Origin: Caldisericota bacterium
GTDB taxonomy: Bacteria; Caldisericota; Caldisericia; Cryosericales; Cryosericaceae
Assembly (NCBI GenBank): GCA_026390285.1
Contig: JAPLGH010000177.1
Location: forward strand, 1-15,634
Direction: 5' to 3'
Length of the DNA: 15,634 bases
A model generated the notes under the pieces. The model saw only the letters and a list, made by a program, of their open reading frames with translations, was not told the origin of the DNA and did no database searches. Of this stretch, positions 1 through 6,599 are shown piece by piece. Every line of letters starts with the position of its first letter. Positions within the stretch are counted from its first letter, which is position 1. Made by a program: the position numbers and the translations under genes.

Positions 1-243
1 TGTCTCCTGAACCGCCACAACCATTGGTTGTGTCCATCGATACCATGTCATCCCGGTGGTAAACACGATCGCGGCGATGCAAACGGCGACGCTTGTCCTG
101 GCAACGATCCGCATCCGGCGACGACGCTGGTCGAGGCGGCTAACGAGACGAGCAAGCGATGCCTGTTCCCGGACGAGGTCCGGTTCCGGCTCCCAGTCGG
201 TTGTCTCCAGCAGTCTCTCTATGTCTCGATCATCGCGTTCCAC
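1..243 (-). CDS. Putative anti-sigma factor, single-pass membrane protein (partial, N-terminal part)
   Basis: The frame is open from a GTG at 243-241 to the window edge, giving 81 residues; the rest lies outside. An acidic N-terminus (starting MERDDRDIERLLE) is followed by a basic RRRRMR stretch and a hydrophobic segment at about residues 47-66, so an N-in, C-out single-pass protein is expected. It starts 4 bases after the stop of the sigma gene, and the sigma gene's last codons supply its ribosome site (GAGAGGTG), so the two are probably translationally coupled. Anti-sigma factors are usually encoded directly downstream of ECF sigma genes and are often single-pass membrane proteins; this is the main basis for the call. 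No zinc-binding HxxxCxxC motif is visible in the part seen, so it is not a typical ZAS-type anti-sigma factor. The role is inferred from context, not homology. Confidence 0.6.
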   Translation of the reverse strand, partial: MERDDRDIERLLETTDWEPEPDLVREQASLARLVSRLDQRRRRMRIVARTSVAVCIAAIVFTTGMTWYRWTQPMVVAVQET

Positions 244-247
244 AGGA

Positions 248-823
248 TCACCTCTCAATCATAGAACGGGAATCTGGGGAAATGTCGGAAAGGGTGCGCC
301 GCAGAGCCTTGTAGGCGTAGTTCAAGGCAAGTGTCACCTGCCTGGGGGTACAACCGAGTTGACGTGCTATCTCCGCCGTCGTCCTGTCTTCCATGAAGCG
401 CAGCGTCACACAAGCGTATTCAAATGGAGGTAGTGCGCTCATGGCATTCCGGATCTCCTGGACATGGGACTGGATATCCTGTATCGTTTCGTCTGGATCA
501 GTGCCGGCTACAGCTGTCTCCTCCATCAGCGTCTGCGAGTGCGAGCGCCGTCTCAACTCGTCCATGGCGAGGTTGTACGCCACGCGGAACAGCCACGGTG
601 CAAGAGGTCTGCGTGCAACAGCCAACCATCCAAGGCGGCTCGTAAGCCGAGCAAACGTTTCCTCTGCGACGTCGTCCGCGAGGTCGGCATCCTTCAGGAA
701 ACTTGCGGCGTAGGCGCGGAGGTGTCGGTAGTACCGGGAGTACAGCGCAGCGAATGCCTGCGAGTCTGTCCTCGCGAGCTCCAGCAGTTCCTGATCGCTT
801 CTCTTCTCCAGGCCCGTTTCCAC
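248..823 (-). CDS. ECF-type RNA polymerase sigma factor (sigma-70 family)
   Basis: This 191-residue protein has the two ECF domains. Region 2 lies around residues 18-85, with FAALYSRYYRHLRAYA and DLADDVAEETFARL, the helices that contact core polymerase and the -10 element. Region 4 lies around residues 128-178, with LPPFEYACVTLRFMED followed by the helix-turn-helix RTTAEIARQLGCTPRQV, which reads the -35 element. Linker and length fit the family. I chose GTG at 823-821 because GGAGG sits 5 bases upstream; a longer frame from TTG at 868 exists but has no visible ribosome site and adds 15 non-conserved residues. It runs divergently from the secreted-protein gene at 1048 and is followed by a putative membrane anti-sigma factor, which suggests response to an envelope or extracellular signal. 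The regulon cannot be read from the sequence. Confidence 0.92.
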   Translation of the reverse strand: METGLEKRSDQELLELARTDSQAFAALYSRYYRHLRAYAASFLKDADLADDVAEETFARLTSRLGWLAVARRPLAPWLFRVAYNLAMDELRRRSHSQTLMEETAVAGTDPDETIQDIQSHVQEIRNAMSALPPFEYACVTLRFMEDRTTAEIARQLGCTPRQVTLALNYAYKALRRTLSDISPDSRSMIER

Positions 824-1047
824 TCCCGCCTCCACTGGTAGTCTACCTTGGAATGCCGCCCGCGGCAAACATCCCGATGACCAGGCTCGCGTCCCGCAGG
901 GTTTCCGACATTTCAGATGATCTGCGTTATATGGGTGAAGGGACGCCGACAGGAGCAGCGAAGGATGTGCCGGGATGCGTCCGTGGCACAGCTGATGAAC
1001 ATGGCTGTCGAGTCTACAGTGTTGAGACAGAGGGGAGGTAATGTTCT

Positions 1048-2067
1048 ATGCGCACATGGATAGTTATCATGCTGGTTGCGGGAGCGGTCGGACTTGGCGG
1101 CTCTGCGGCATTGGCACTGGCACACACACCATCAGCCATGGCACCCATGCCTGGTTCGTCTCAAGAGGTACCGAACAACAGCGAAAGCAAATTCGCAGCG
1201 AAGCTGGCAGAGTTTGGAATCGAATCGGAGCCGGTGGATACAACACCGGCGATATTCAGGGGCACGGACAACGACATGGAGTATTTCTATTCGAGGATTT
1301 CAGATTTCGGCATAGAACTTAAGCCCCTTGACGGAGTGCCGAGCGTCACCGAAGACATGGCTATCGCCATCGCGAAGCACAACGCCCCGATCGCAGGAGA
1401 TGCAGACCATGTCACGGCCATGTACACAAGTCTCTCCGACTACCCCGCAGGCCCGAACGGGTCTCCCCTGATCACGCCTGGCACAAACAGGGCCATGAAA
1501 GACGTCCCCGTCTGGATCGTAACCTTTCACGGTGCGCACATATTCCACTCCGGTCCCAGCAATACTGATGCCAGTGGCAACAAGATTCCTTCGACCAGAG
1601 ATCCGTATGTGTTCGGAGACGCAAATGTCGTGCTCGATGCCGAGACGGGCAAAGTGCTTGAAGGCTTCAGCTACAATATCCCATCGGCTGAAGCAGCGCC
1701 GAGCGAGATCGCAACAACGCTTCCGTCGTGGAACGGCACGAGTCTTCGTGACATGGCGGTGCAGTGGGCCGCACTCTGCGGTGAAGAACATCCCACGGAC
1801 ATAAGGTTTGTGGAGACCACACGGCAAAAAGCAGCAAAACTGCTGGATGGCGCCAGGGTAGACAGCGATAATGCCTGTAATGCGGTGATTCTGCACGGGA
1901 GTTTTGTCGACACAAGGGCGTTTACGCCCGATGGCCGAAGCATGTACGGAACGACAATGACCTTTATTGTTCGCAGTTCGGATGGAACCATAACAGATTA
2001 TGGGCTCAACGATCTGCCATATCCAGATTTTGCCACCCTGGGTACTGCCAAAGCCATTGCTCCATAG
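1048..2067 (+). CDS. Secreted protein with PepSY-like segment, function unknown
   Basis: This 339-residue protein has a cleavable signal peptide (hydrophobic residues 4-24, likely cleavage after ALALA-H). There is no lipobox cysteine. A short repeat is visible near the N-terminus: EFGIESEPVD at about 55 and DFGIELKPLD at about 86. The middle has VPVWIVTFHG and then NVVLDAETGKVLEGFSYN near residues 190-212. The pattern hydrophobic-W-x-V followed by D-x-TGKVL is typical of PepSY/YpeB-like domains, which often occur in secreted protease inhibitors or regulators. The start is supported by GGGGAGG at 1032-1038; an overlapping ATG at 1041 is in another frame. It is divergent from the ECF sigma gene and is a candidate member of its regulon by position only. 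A relic of a close paralogue lies downstream at 2189-2258. Function is unknown. Confidence 0.85.
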   Translation: MRTWIVIMLVAGAVGLGGSAALALAHTPSAMAPMPGSSQEVPNNSESKFAAKLAEFGIESEPVDTTPAIFRGTDNDMEYFYSRISDFGIELKPLDGVPSVTEDMAIAIAKHNAPIAGDADHVTAMYTSLSDYPAGPNGSPLITPGTNRAMKDVPVWIVTFHGAHIFHSGPSNTDASGNKIPSTRDPYVFGDANVVLDAETGKVLEGFSYNIPSAEAAPSEIATTLPSWNGTSLRDMAVQWAALCGEEHPTDIRFVETTRQKAAKLLDGARVDSDNACNAVILHGSFVDTRAFTPDGRSMYGTTMTFIVRSSDGTITDYGLNDLPYPDFATLGTAKAIAP

Positions 2068-2119
2068 AACAGACGGCTAATAGATAGGAACGTAAAAGTG
2101 AAGTTGAAAGTCTGTTCTA
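2065..2119. repeat. Perfect 10-bp inverted repeat at the end of the 1048 gene
   Basis: TAGAACAGAC at 2065-2074 (including the stop codon) is the exact reverse complement of GTCTGTTCTA at 2110-2119, with 35 bases between. The stem is AT-rich and has no T-run after it, so it is not a convincing intrinsic terminator. It could be an end mark of a lost or rearranged segment, because the relic of a paralogue starts just downstream. Confidence 0.5.
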
Positions 2120-2188
2120 TCTAGTGATTGCTTCTGCGTGTTTCCCAGGTTATGGGGTCAAGTGCTACCATTTGCTCTGTGTTACATT

Positions 2189-2258
2189 TTCGGAGACGGG
2201 CGAAGTGCTCGAAGGCTTCAGCTACAACACGCCATCGGCTCAAGCAGCGCCGAACATG
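2189..2258 (+). pseudogene. Relic of a paralogue of the PepSY-like secreted gene (1048-2067)
   Basis: About 70 bases closely match 1637-1706 of the upstream gene. The relic reads SETGEVLEGFSYNTPSAQAA where the intact gene reads AETGKVLEGFSYNIPSAEAA. Sequence on both sides is unrelated to that gene. It sits in a 101-codon open stretch (2124-2429) that has no other recognisable content, ends at a TAA inside the downstream leader, and has no clear ribosome site. I read it as the remnant of a tandem duplicate that was mostly deleted. The rest of 2068-2370 shows no gene I can support. Confidence 0.7.
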
Positions 2259-2369
2259 GGGGATCACGGAAGACCGAATATGCGCGCCAAAGTCCCTGGC
2301 ATCCCGTACGCTCTTGGAGAGGGATCGGTCCAAACATTGCCGCTGTGCTACACTGGAAGTAGAGGTCAT

Positions 2370-2470
2370 GATTTCTACTGCGGTCCGCGTGGATGCGGCG
2401 CGCTGATGGCGCTGGTGACCAGGTTCTAATCCACCAATCTTGTTGTAAGTGCACATTGGAGGTGCACAGC
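2370..2470 (+). promoter_or_regulatory. Repeated 5' leader element, copy A
   Basis: First of five related leaders that end at a surface-protein ATG. It runs from GATTTCTACTGCGG, through CGCGCTGATGGCGCTGGTGA, to TTGGAGGTGCACAGC just before the ATG at 2471. A hairpin CCGC/GCGG lies at 2385-2398, where the other copies also have a hairpin. A TACACT at 2349-2354 lies exactly as far from GATTT (15 bases) as the TATACT box of copy C, so it may be a remnant promoter, although no good -35 is visible. The upstream reading frame found in copies B, D and E is cut here by TAA at 2427-2429, where copy B has CAA. GGAGG at 2458-2462 is 8 bases from the ATG. Confidence 0.65.
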
Positions 2471-2596
2471 ATGAAGACAACGAAATCACGATCCTGTTCA
2501 GCCGTTGCGATGGGTATGAGCGTTCTGCTTGCTGTGATTCTTGTAGCTGGTTGCGCACCAAGAGTCACTGGAACGATTGATGTTCCAGTCGGAGAT
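2456..2596 (+). repeat. 141-bp identical repeat, copy 1 (ribosome site plus lipoprotein signal peptide)
   Basis: This segment appears base-for-base identical to 4068-4208. It covers the end of the leader, the ATG and the whole lipoprotein signal peptide up to VPVGD. Similarity continues into the bodies (2597 onward and 4240 onward), first almost identical and then clearly diverged. Perfect identity at only the 5' end suggests recent gene conversion or recombination between the paralogues. Confidence 0.9.
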
Positions 2597-2701
2597 GGTT
2601 TTGTCACCTTTTGGAGACACTGTTGCTCTATCTATTCTCAAGGGAGAAGGGAAGTATCCTTCGGACTTGTCCGTAATCATAAAGGTGCTGGCAGTTCTTG
2701 A
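2471..2701 (+). pseudogene. Lipoprotein signal peptide and 5' fragment, out of frame with its body (copy 1)
   Basis: From ATG 2471 the frame gives a type II signal peptide with lipobox LVAGC at residues 24-28, followed by APRVTGTIDVPVGD. It then reads into non-homologous sequence (FVTFWRHCCS...) and stops at 2701. The expected body continues in the +1 frame from about 2597, where the protein resumes VLSPFGDTVALSILKGEG. Relative to the copy at 4083, 31 bases are missing after GGAGAT (2596). I infer that the original gene was a single lipoprotein of about 350 residues spanning 2471-3530 and that a deletion broke its frame. A sequencing error is less likely, because a whole block is missing. Confidence 0.7.
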
Positions 2702-3530
2702 TACGAGGAATATCAGAGGAGAGATTATGCCTCCTTTTCCATTTGGGGGGATGCAGCAAGGGAACATGATATATCTCGATCTCTGTACTCCCTTGTCAGA
2801 GAAGGCAGACAAACTTTCCGATGGTGCGATAGTGTGCAAGGGTGGCGGGTATCCGCAGATCGTCGTCGGAAAGCGATACGATGTGACCGGGGTGCTCCAG
2901 CCTGGTTGGCAAGACTATCCTTTTGTCTACATTCCCGCCGCCTCTGGATTTCAGCAGAGCTCAAGAGAGTTTGACAAAACGGTCACCTCTGAACAGACAA
3001 TCACCTTTCCTTCCGGTGAGAAATATGCGCTGCAGCTGAAACAGACGGAATACATGAAGCCACTGACGCCGGACGATCCTGGGTTCAGTGTGTATGAAGG
3101 TGCCTACCGGGGACGCTTTTCGTTCGTGACGAGGAGAATAGATGGCACGCTTATCGATGAGTTGGGAATCAACCAGTACTTCGGAAATGGCCCCTTTGGA
3201 CTCATGGGCGCGTTTGTCCTCGCAACAGGTGACTACAACAAAGATGGCGATATCGATTTCAACATCGGAGCACCCGTGCATGACGACGACGGCGAGATGA
3301 AATTCGCGCTGTTCAGCATCAACAGGTCTGGAGATCTGAGGCACATCAACGCCCGGGGCTACAAAGAAGACGGCTTCATCTACATGAACGCAATGGAGCA
3401 GACAGAGTACTTCCGTGAGGAGGACTCTGATCCGAGAAATATCATAGTTGGCGTAGCCAACTCTAAGGGTGACGGGTATGTAGCCGGCAAATATGTCTGG
3501 ACCAATGGGGAGTACGTATTCAAGAAATAG
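2577..3530 (+). CDS. Surface-protein body: VPVGD-type N-terminal domain plus Ca-binding-loop C-terminal domain (5' frameshifted)
   Basis: The open frame gives 317 residues from TTG 2577 (in-frame ATGs at 2580 and 2595), but no start has a good ribosome site or signal peptide. The proper 5' end is the lipoprotein peptide at 2471 in another frame. Residues 8-125 are a domain shared with the genes at 4229 and 13597 (KVLAVLDTR, LCTPLSEKADKLSDG, YPQIVVGKRYDV, WQDYPFVYIPAA). Residues from about 135 on differ from both. They contain GDYNKDGDIDFNIG near 220-233, a D-x-[DN]-x-DG-type calcium loop as in FG-GAP or dockerin-like repeats, and end in WTNGEYVFKK. It was probably an extracytoplasmic lipoprotein. 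Without frame correction the product would stay cytoplasmic, so the gene may be inactive. Molecular function is unknown. Confidence 0.7.
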   Translation: MMFQSEMVLSPFGDTVALSILKGEGKYPSDLSVIIKVLAVLDTRNIRGEIMPPFPFGGMQQGNMIYLDLCTPLSEKADKLSDGAIVCKGGGYPQIVVGKRYDVTGVLQPGWQDYPFVYIPAASGFQQSSREFDKTVTSEQTITFPSGEKYALQLKQTEYMKPLTPDDPGFSVYEGAYRGRFSFVTRRIDGTLIDELGINQYFGNGPFGLMGAFVLATGDYNKDGDIDFNIGAPVHDDDGEMKFALFSINRSGDLRHINARGYKEDGFIYMNAMEQTEYFREEDSDPRNIIVGVANSKGDGYVAGKYVWTNGEYVFKK

Positions 3531-3562
3531 GCCAGCGTTGCACTAGAGAGGGGAGGCTATTC

Positions 3563-4000
3563 ATGAGTGATCAGGAAGACCCGATGAGAACCACCGTCAA
3601 ACCGGTACACCCATGGACGACCCTGGATGAGCAGAAAACACCCAAGCTCTCTTCAAGGCGAGGCACCCTTTGGTTGATTGTCCTTGTACCATGGATAGCG
3701 ACACATGTGCTGCTGTTCTGGTCACTATACAGGGAACAAACAGTCACAACAGTAGATGCGGCCTCGCACGTTTCCTTCGGATTGCCGTTTCCCTTCTTGT
3801 ACCAGAATCTGGCGTACTTCTATTTGTACGAAATCCCTATGAGAACCTATGTTTGCTCTCCTTACGAGAACCCCACCCATATGATCTGGCCCAACTACTT
3901 TCTTGATCTCGCCTTGGTCTGGGGAAGCCTTCTCCTGATCACATTGCTGATCTTATGGGTGACACGACAGATAGGAAGGGCATACCGGATGGGTTCATGA
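3563..4000 (+). CDS. Small integral membrane protein, function unknown
   Basis: This 145-residue protein starts at an ATG with GGGAGG 6 bases upstream (3551-3556). It has a hydrophilic N-terminus of about 35 residues, a membrane helix at about 36-54 (LWLIVLVPWIATHVLLFW), an external-looking loop rich in aromatics with FGLPFPFLYQNLAYFYLYE near 73-91, and a second helix at about 114-133. The family is not recognised. It lies 32 bases after the 2577 body. Its TGA stop overlaps an ATG (ATGA at 3997-4000) that opens the upstream ORF of leader copy B, so this gene may feed translation into that leader. Confidence 0.75.
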   Translation: MSDQEDPMRTTVKPVHPWTTLDEQKTPKLSSRRGTLWLIVLVPWIATHVLLFWSLYREQTVTTVDAASHVSFGLPFPFLYQNLAYFYLYEIPMRTYVCSPYENPTHMIWPNYFLDLALVWGSLLLITLLILWVTRQIGRAYRMGS

Positions 4001-4086
4001 GAAGAAGCTGCGCGCTGATGGCTTTGGTGACCGGGTTCCAATCCACCAATCTCGTCGAACGCACGTGTTGGAGGTGCACAGCATGA
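3997..4086 (+). CDS. Upstream ORF of leader copy B (29 aa), coupled at both ends
   Basis: ATG 3997 overlaps the stop of the membrane-protein gene, and its own TGA (4084-4086) overlaps the ATG 4083 of the lipoprotein signal peptide; both junctions are ATGA. The peptide contains ALMALVTGF and ends in TCWRCTA. Related peptides occur at the same place in copies D and E. Some differences from copy A are synonymous (GCG/GCT, CTG/TTG, CTT/CTC, GTT/GTC), which hints that it is translated. Whether the peptide itself matters is not shown. The codons TGG AGG are also the Shine-Dalgarno of the next gene. Confidence 0.4.
   Translation: MRRSCALMALVTGFQSTNLVERTCWRCTA
4004..4082 (+). promoter_or_regulatory. 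Repeated 5' leader element, copy B (5'-shortened)
   Basis: It contains CGCGCTGATGG, TTGGTGACCGGG, AATCCACCAATC and GTGTTGGAGGTGCACAGC ending at ATG 4083. The GATTTCCGCTGCGATGCC start and the first hairpin of the other copies are absent; the membrane-protein gene occupies that place. CCACCAAT (4043-4050) can pair with GTTGGAGG (4067-4074) apart from one A-A mismatch, partly covering the Shine-Dalgarno. Confidence 0.6.
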
Positions 4087-4208
4087 AGACAACGAAATCA
4101 CGATCCTGTTCAGCCGTTGCGATGGGTATGAGCGTTCTGCTTGCTGTGATTCTTGTAGCTGGTTGCGCACCAAGAGTCACTGGAACGATTGATGTTCCAG
4201 TCGGAGAT
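4068..4208 (+). repeat. 141-bp identical repeat, copy 2 (ribosome site plus lipoprotein signal peptide)
   Basis: This is the partner of 2456-2596, with no difference that I can see. It ends at GGAGAT, where this copy continues with 31 bases that are absent from copy 1. Confidence 0.9.
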
Positions 4209-4217
4209 ATGACTTAG
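4083..4217 (+). pseudogene. Lipoprotein signal peptide, cut off by frameshift and stop (copy 2)
   Basis: It gives 44 residues from ATG 4083 with lipobox LVAGC, then VPVGDMT and TAG at 4215-4217. Reading one base back after ACT gives A-T-T-V-V-E-G-T-V-L-S-P, which joins smoothly to the body at 4229. A single missing base near 4212-4216 therefore explains the break. No classical slippery heptamer precedes the stop. The stop is 11 bases before the GTG at 4229, so reinitiation is possible but would give a body without its lipoprotein anchor. Confidence 0.7.
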
Positions 4218-4228
4218 CAACCACGGTT

Positions 4229-6103
4229 GTGGAAGGAACGGTTTTGTCACCTTATGGAGACACTGTTGCTCTATCTATTCTCAAGGGAGAAGGGAAGTAT
4301 CCTTCGGACTTCTCTGTCACGATGAAGGTTCTGGAAGTTCTCGATACGAGATCTGTCAGAGGAGAGATTATGCCTCCTATTCCATTTGAGGAGCTGCAGC
4401 AAGGGAACATGATATATCTCTATCTCTGCACTCCTTTGTCAGAGAAGGCAGACAAACTGTCCGATGGTACGATAGTGTACAGGGGTGACGGGTATCCCAA
4501 GATTGTCGCCGGACAGTCGTATGACGTCATCGGCGTCCTCCAGCCTGGATGGCAGGACTACCCATATGTCTATGTTCCAAGCGCACTTGAGTTCAAGCAA
4601 GCGCGTGTGGAAACAGCCGCGCAAACAGCCGCCGATGCGAGCAACAAACAGATACTCATGACGACTGCACGTTCCTTTGCCGAGCAGGCAGAAACGACAA
4701 AGGGTTATCACGCGACCGCCGACTCCGTCATCACCTTCAGAAGCAAGCAGATTCAAGCGGGCAAAATGGAAGTCAGGATGGGCATCAGCGTCATGGATGT
4801 CCTGGACAAAGCATCCCTGGACGTTGAGCCGATGATTGTCGGAGAACTCCAGTACCTTCATGACCACGCCTCCATACTCTCTGCTGCCTCCAGGAAAGCC
4901 GTCGAAGACGACATTGCCGACTGGCGCAAGTCTGCCAATTCTGCTATGACCGCGCCGGCGGAAGTGCTCTACATGATCAAAGTTGCTGCTGACGTGGATG
5001 CTGCTGGAATCATTGATGTCAACACTCTTCAAGTGTATGCGGATGAGGGAACGAAAGCCCGGGCGAGCGATTTTGTTCCTGCGGCCAAGTTCCTCGATGA
5101 TGTGCGCTCGATCAGAGCAACAGTAGCTCAGGCCTCTACGAAGGCTGAGTTTCTGGCTTCGGCCACATCCGAGAGGTCCGACGGCAACCTCACATCCTAT
5201 GAGAACGTGGAGTTGTTCACGCCAGACGGAATGACTTTGAGGTACAGGGCGCTGGACTGGCGCAACAAGAATGATACGACCGGCAAGGTATGGCGCACGA
5301 TTGACGCATCTCTCGGAACGCTGGATATGGCAAATCCGTCTGCCATTCAATACTGTAGTGGATTTGCCTATTTCACGCTTAGAGATGACGTATCCCACAT
5401 ATATTCCTGTAGCCAGACATCGAAGCCCACTGTCGTCCTTACCGTTGCCGGCAGCATAGGCATGTTCTCCGTGTCTCCGGACAGGCGCTTTGCTGCCGTC
5501 GCCATGAAAAAAGCCGGAAGCGCCAGTCCAGGATGGGCCAAGACACTGGACCTCTGGTCGCTCGGAGACAAGAAGATCATCTCTACGATCAAAGCCGACG
5601 ATCGCACGGGCTACTACAACCAGAGCCCGGAATGGGGAGATCAAGGTTGGTGGGTCGTAGCACACATGTCGCAAAGCCCATCCCCTGTCTTGACCTATAT
5701 GTTTACATCATACACGCATTTCATGCCGGCTGCCTCAGGCTTCGTCCAGGCTTCCTTCGACGGCAACACTCTCGACCATGTATCGGTCACGCGACATGAG
5801 GCCAAGACAGCCATTCCTCTCGAGAACGAGGCTGGTAACATTGGCGTTGCTTTTGATCCGACAACCAACACTGTAGCATATGGTAGCTGGGACAACCTAC
5901 TCGATGCTGGAACGGTTGCACCGAAGCTGTTCCTGTACGATATTATCACTGGAAACACTCACGGCATCGGTTCGCTCCCTCTCACCACATTGCCACCTGT
6001 GTGGATCGGTCCGGATACGCTCGAATATAGCACGACCTTGGGACTGCGCGGCACCAGTACTTCGAACTGGGTCACGCTGTATAACGTATTGAAGCCTCGT
6101 TGA
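4229..6103 (+). CDS. Three-part surface protein body: VPVGD-type domain, helical ELQYLHDH domain, propeller-like C-terminus (5' frameshifted)
   Basis: The open frame is 624 residues from GTG 4229, without a ribosome site or signal peptide; the lipoprotein signal peptide at 4083 is one frame away. Residues 3-122 match the domain at 2577 (LCTPLSEKADKLSDG, QPGWQDYPYVYVP). Residues about 138-310 are a mostly helical module with ARSFAEQA, GELQYLHDH and SRKAVEDDIADWR, then DVDAAGIIDVNTLQVYAD, also found in the 10436 and 13597 proteins. Residues about 330-624 look like a WD40/TolB-type beta-propeller with repeated short strands (MFSVSPDRRFAAVAM, KTLDLWSLGDKKIIST, IGVAFDPTTNTVAYGS, KLFLYDIITG). The likely original form is a lipoprotein on the outer face of the membrane, perhaps binding a ligand. 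I do not recognise a catalytic motif. It ends 46 bases before the next start. Confidence 0.75.
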   Translation: MEGTVLSPYGDTVALSILKGEGKYPSDFSVTMKVLEVLDTRSVRGEIMPPIPFEELQQGNMIYLYLCTPLSEKADKLSDGTIVYRGDGYPKIVAGQSYDVIGVLQPGWQDYPYVYVPSALEFKQARVETAAQTAADASNKQILMTTARSFAEQAETTKGYHATADSVITFRSKQIQAGKMEVRMGISVMDVLDKASLDVEPMIVGELQYLHDHASILSAASRKAVEDDIADWRKSANSAMTAPAEVLYMIKVAADVDAAGIIDVNTLQVYADEGTKARASDFVPAAKFLDDVRSIRATVAQASTKAEFLASATSERSDGNLTSYENVELFTPDGMTLRYRALDWRNKNDTTGKVWRTIDASLGTLDMANPSAIQYCSGFAYFTLRDDVSHIYSCSQTSKPTVVLTVAGSIGMFSVSPDRRFAAVAMKKAGSASPGWAKTLDLWSLGDKKIISTIKADDRTGYYNQSPEWGDQGWWVVAHMSQSPSPVLTYMFTSYTHFMPAASGFVQASFDGNTLDHVSVTRHEAKTAIPLENEAGNIGVAFDPTTNTVAYGSWDNLLDAGTVAPKLFLYDIITGNTHGIGSLPLTTLPPVWIGPDTLEYSTTLGLRGTSTSNWVTLYNVLKPR

Positions 6104-6149
6104 TGATGCAACATCGCAACTCGAACCAGTCAAGCAACCAGAGGGCCTC

Positions 6150-6599
6150 ATGAAGATCAGAAAGCCGGCAGCATCGACTATTTGGGCGTCTGTGTGGTTC
6201 ATGTTCGTTGCCATATGTCTCTACTACTTCTTGCTCTTCCCTGCGAAAACCGCCACACTTGTCGGTTCCTCTGCGCACTGGAAAGCGGAGGATGTTGTAC
6301 ATGTGCAGATGCTCGACAAGGGCTGGCATGAAATGTCGTTGAATGAGCTGAAGGTCTGGTGGACAGGGACGGCCGGGAGGTCGCTTTTGTACAGCAGAAA
6401 GTCTTCTCCTTCCTGCCCCGCTTTTTCGTCTGGGTGGACGGCGTTCAGGTGGCGGAGATCGCCAAGGAGTTCACCTTCTTCCGTTCCCGTTACACCATCG
6501 GTGGGCTGGGATGGGACATCGAGGGGGATTTCTTCGCGCACGACTATTCCATCTCCCAGGAAGCGCGCGAGATTGTCACGATCCACAAGGAATGGCTGA
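6150..6599 (+). pseudogene. N-terminal fragment of a small membrane protein, joined to a foreign 3' part
   Basis: ATG 6150 has GAGGG 4 bases upstream. The first 70 or so residues look real: a basic start, a membrane helix at about 10-30 (WASVWFMFVAICLYYFLLF) and a short extracytoplasmic stretch ending ELKVWW. After about 6360 this frame becomes S/R/P-rich with no protein character, because the sequence there codes for a LURP-one-like protein in another frame. The real protein therefore probably ended beyond a deletion junction near 6355-6362. The family is not recognised. Confidence 0.5.

Noticed and set aside
1300..1896. Open frame of 198 codons on the - strand
   Set aside because: Antisense to the secreted protein at 1048-2067, which has a signal peptide and ribosome site; the minus frame has neither.
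2065..2119. Intrinsic terminator after the 1048 gene
   Set aside because: The stem is AT-rich, the loop is 35 bases and no T-run follows.
4209..4229. Programmed -1 frameshift joining the lipoprotein signal peptide to the 4229 body
   Set aside because: No slippery heptamer or clear downstream stimulatory structure was seen; a one-base loss or sequence error is simpler.
4439..5674. Long open frame of 411 codons on the - strand
   Set aside because: It lies fully inside the 4229-6103 gene, whose product has clear homologues in this window; the antisense protein has no domain character.
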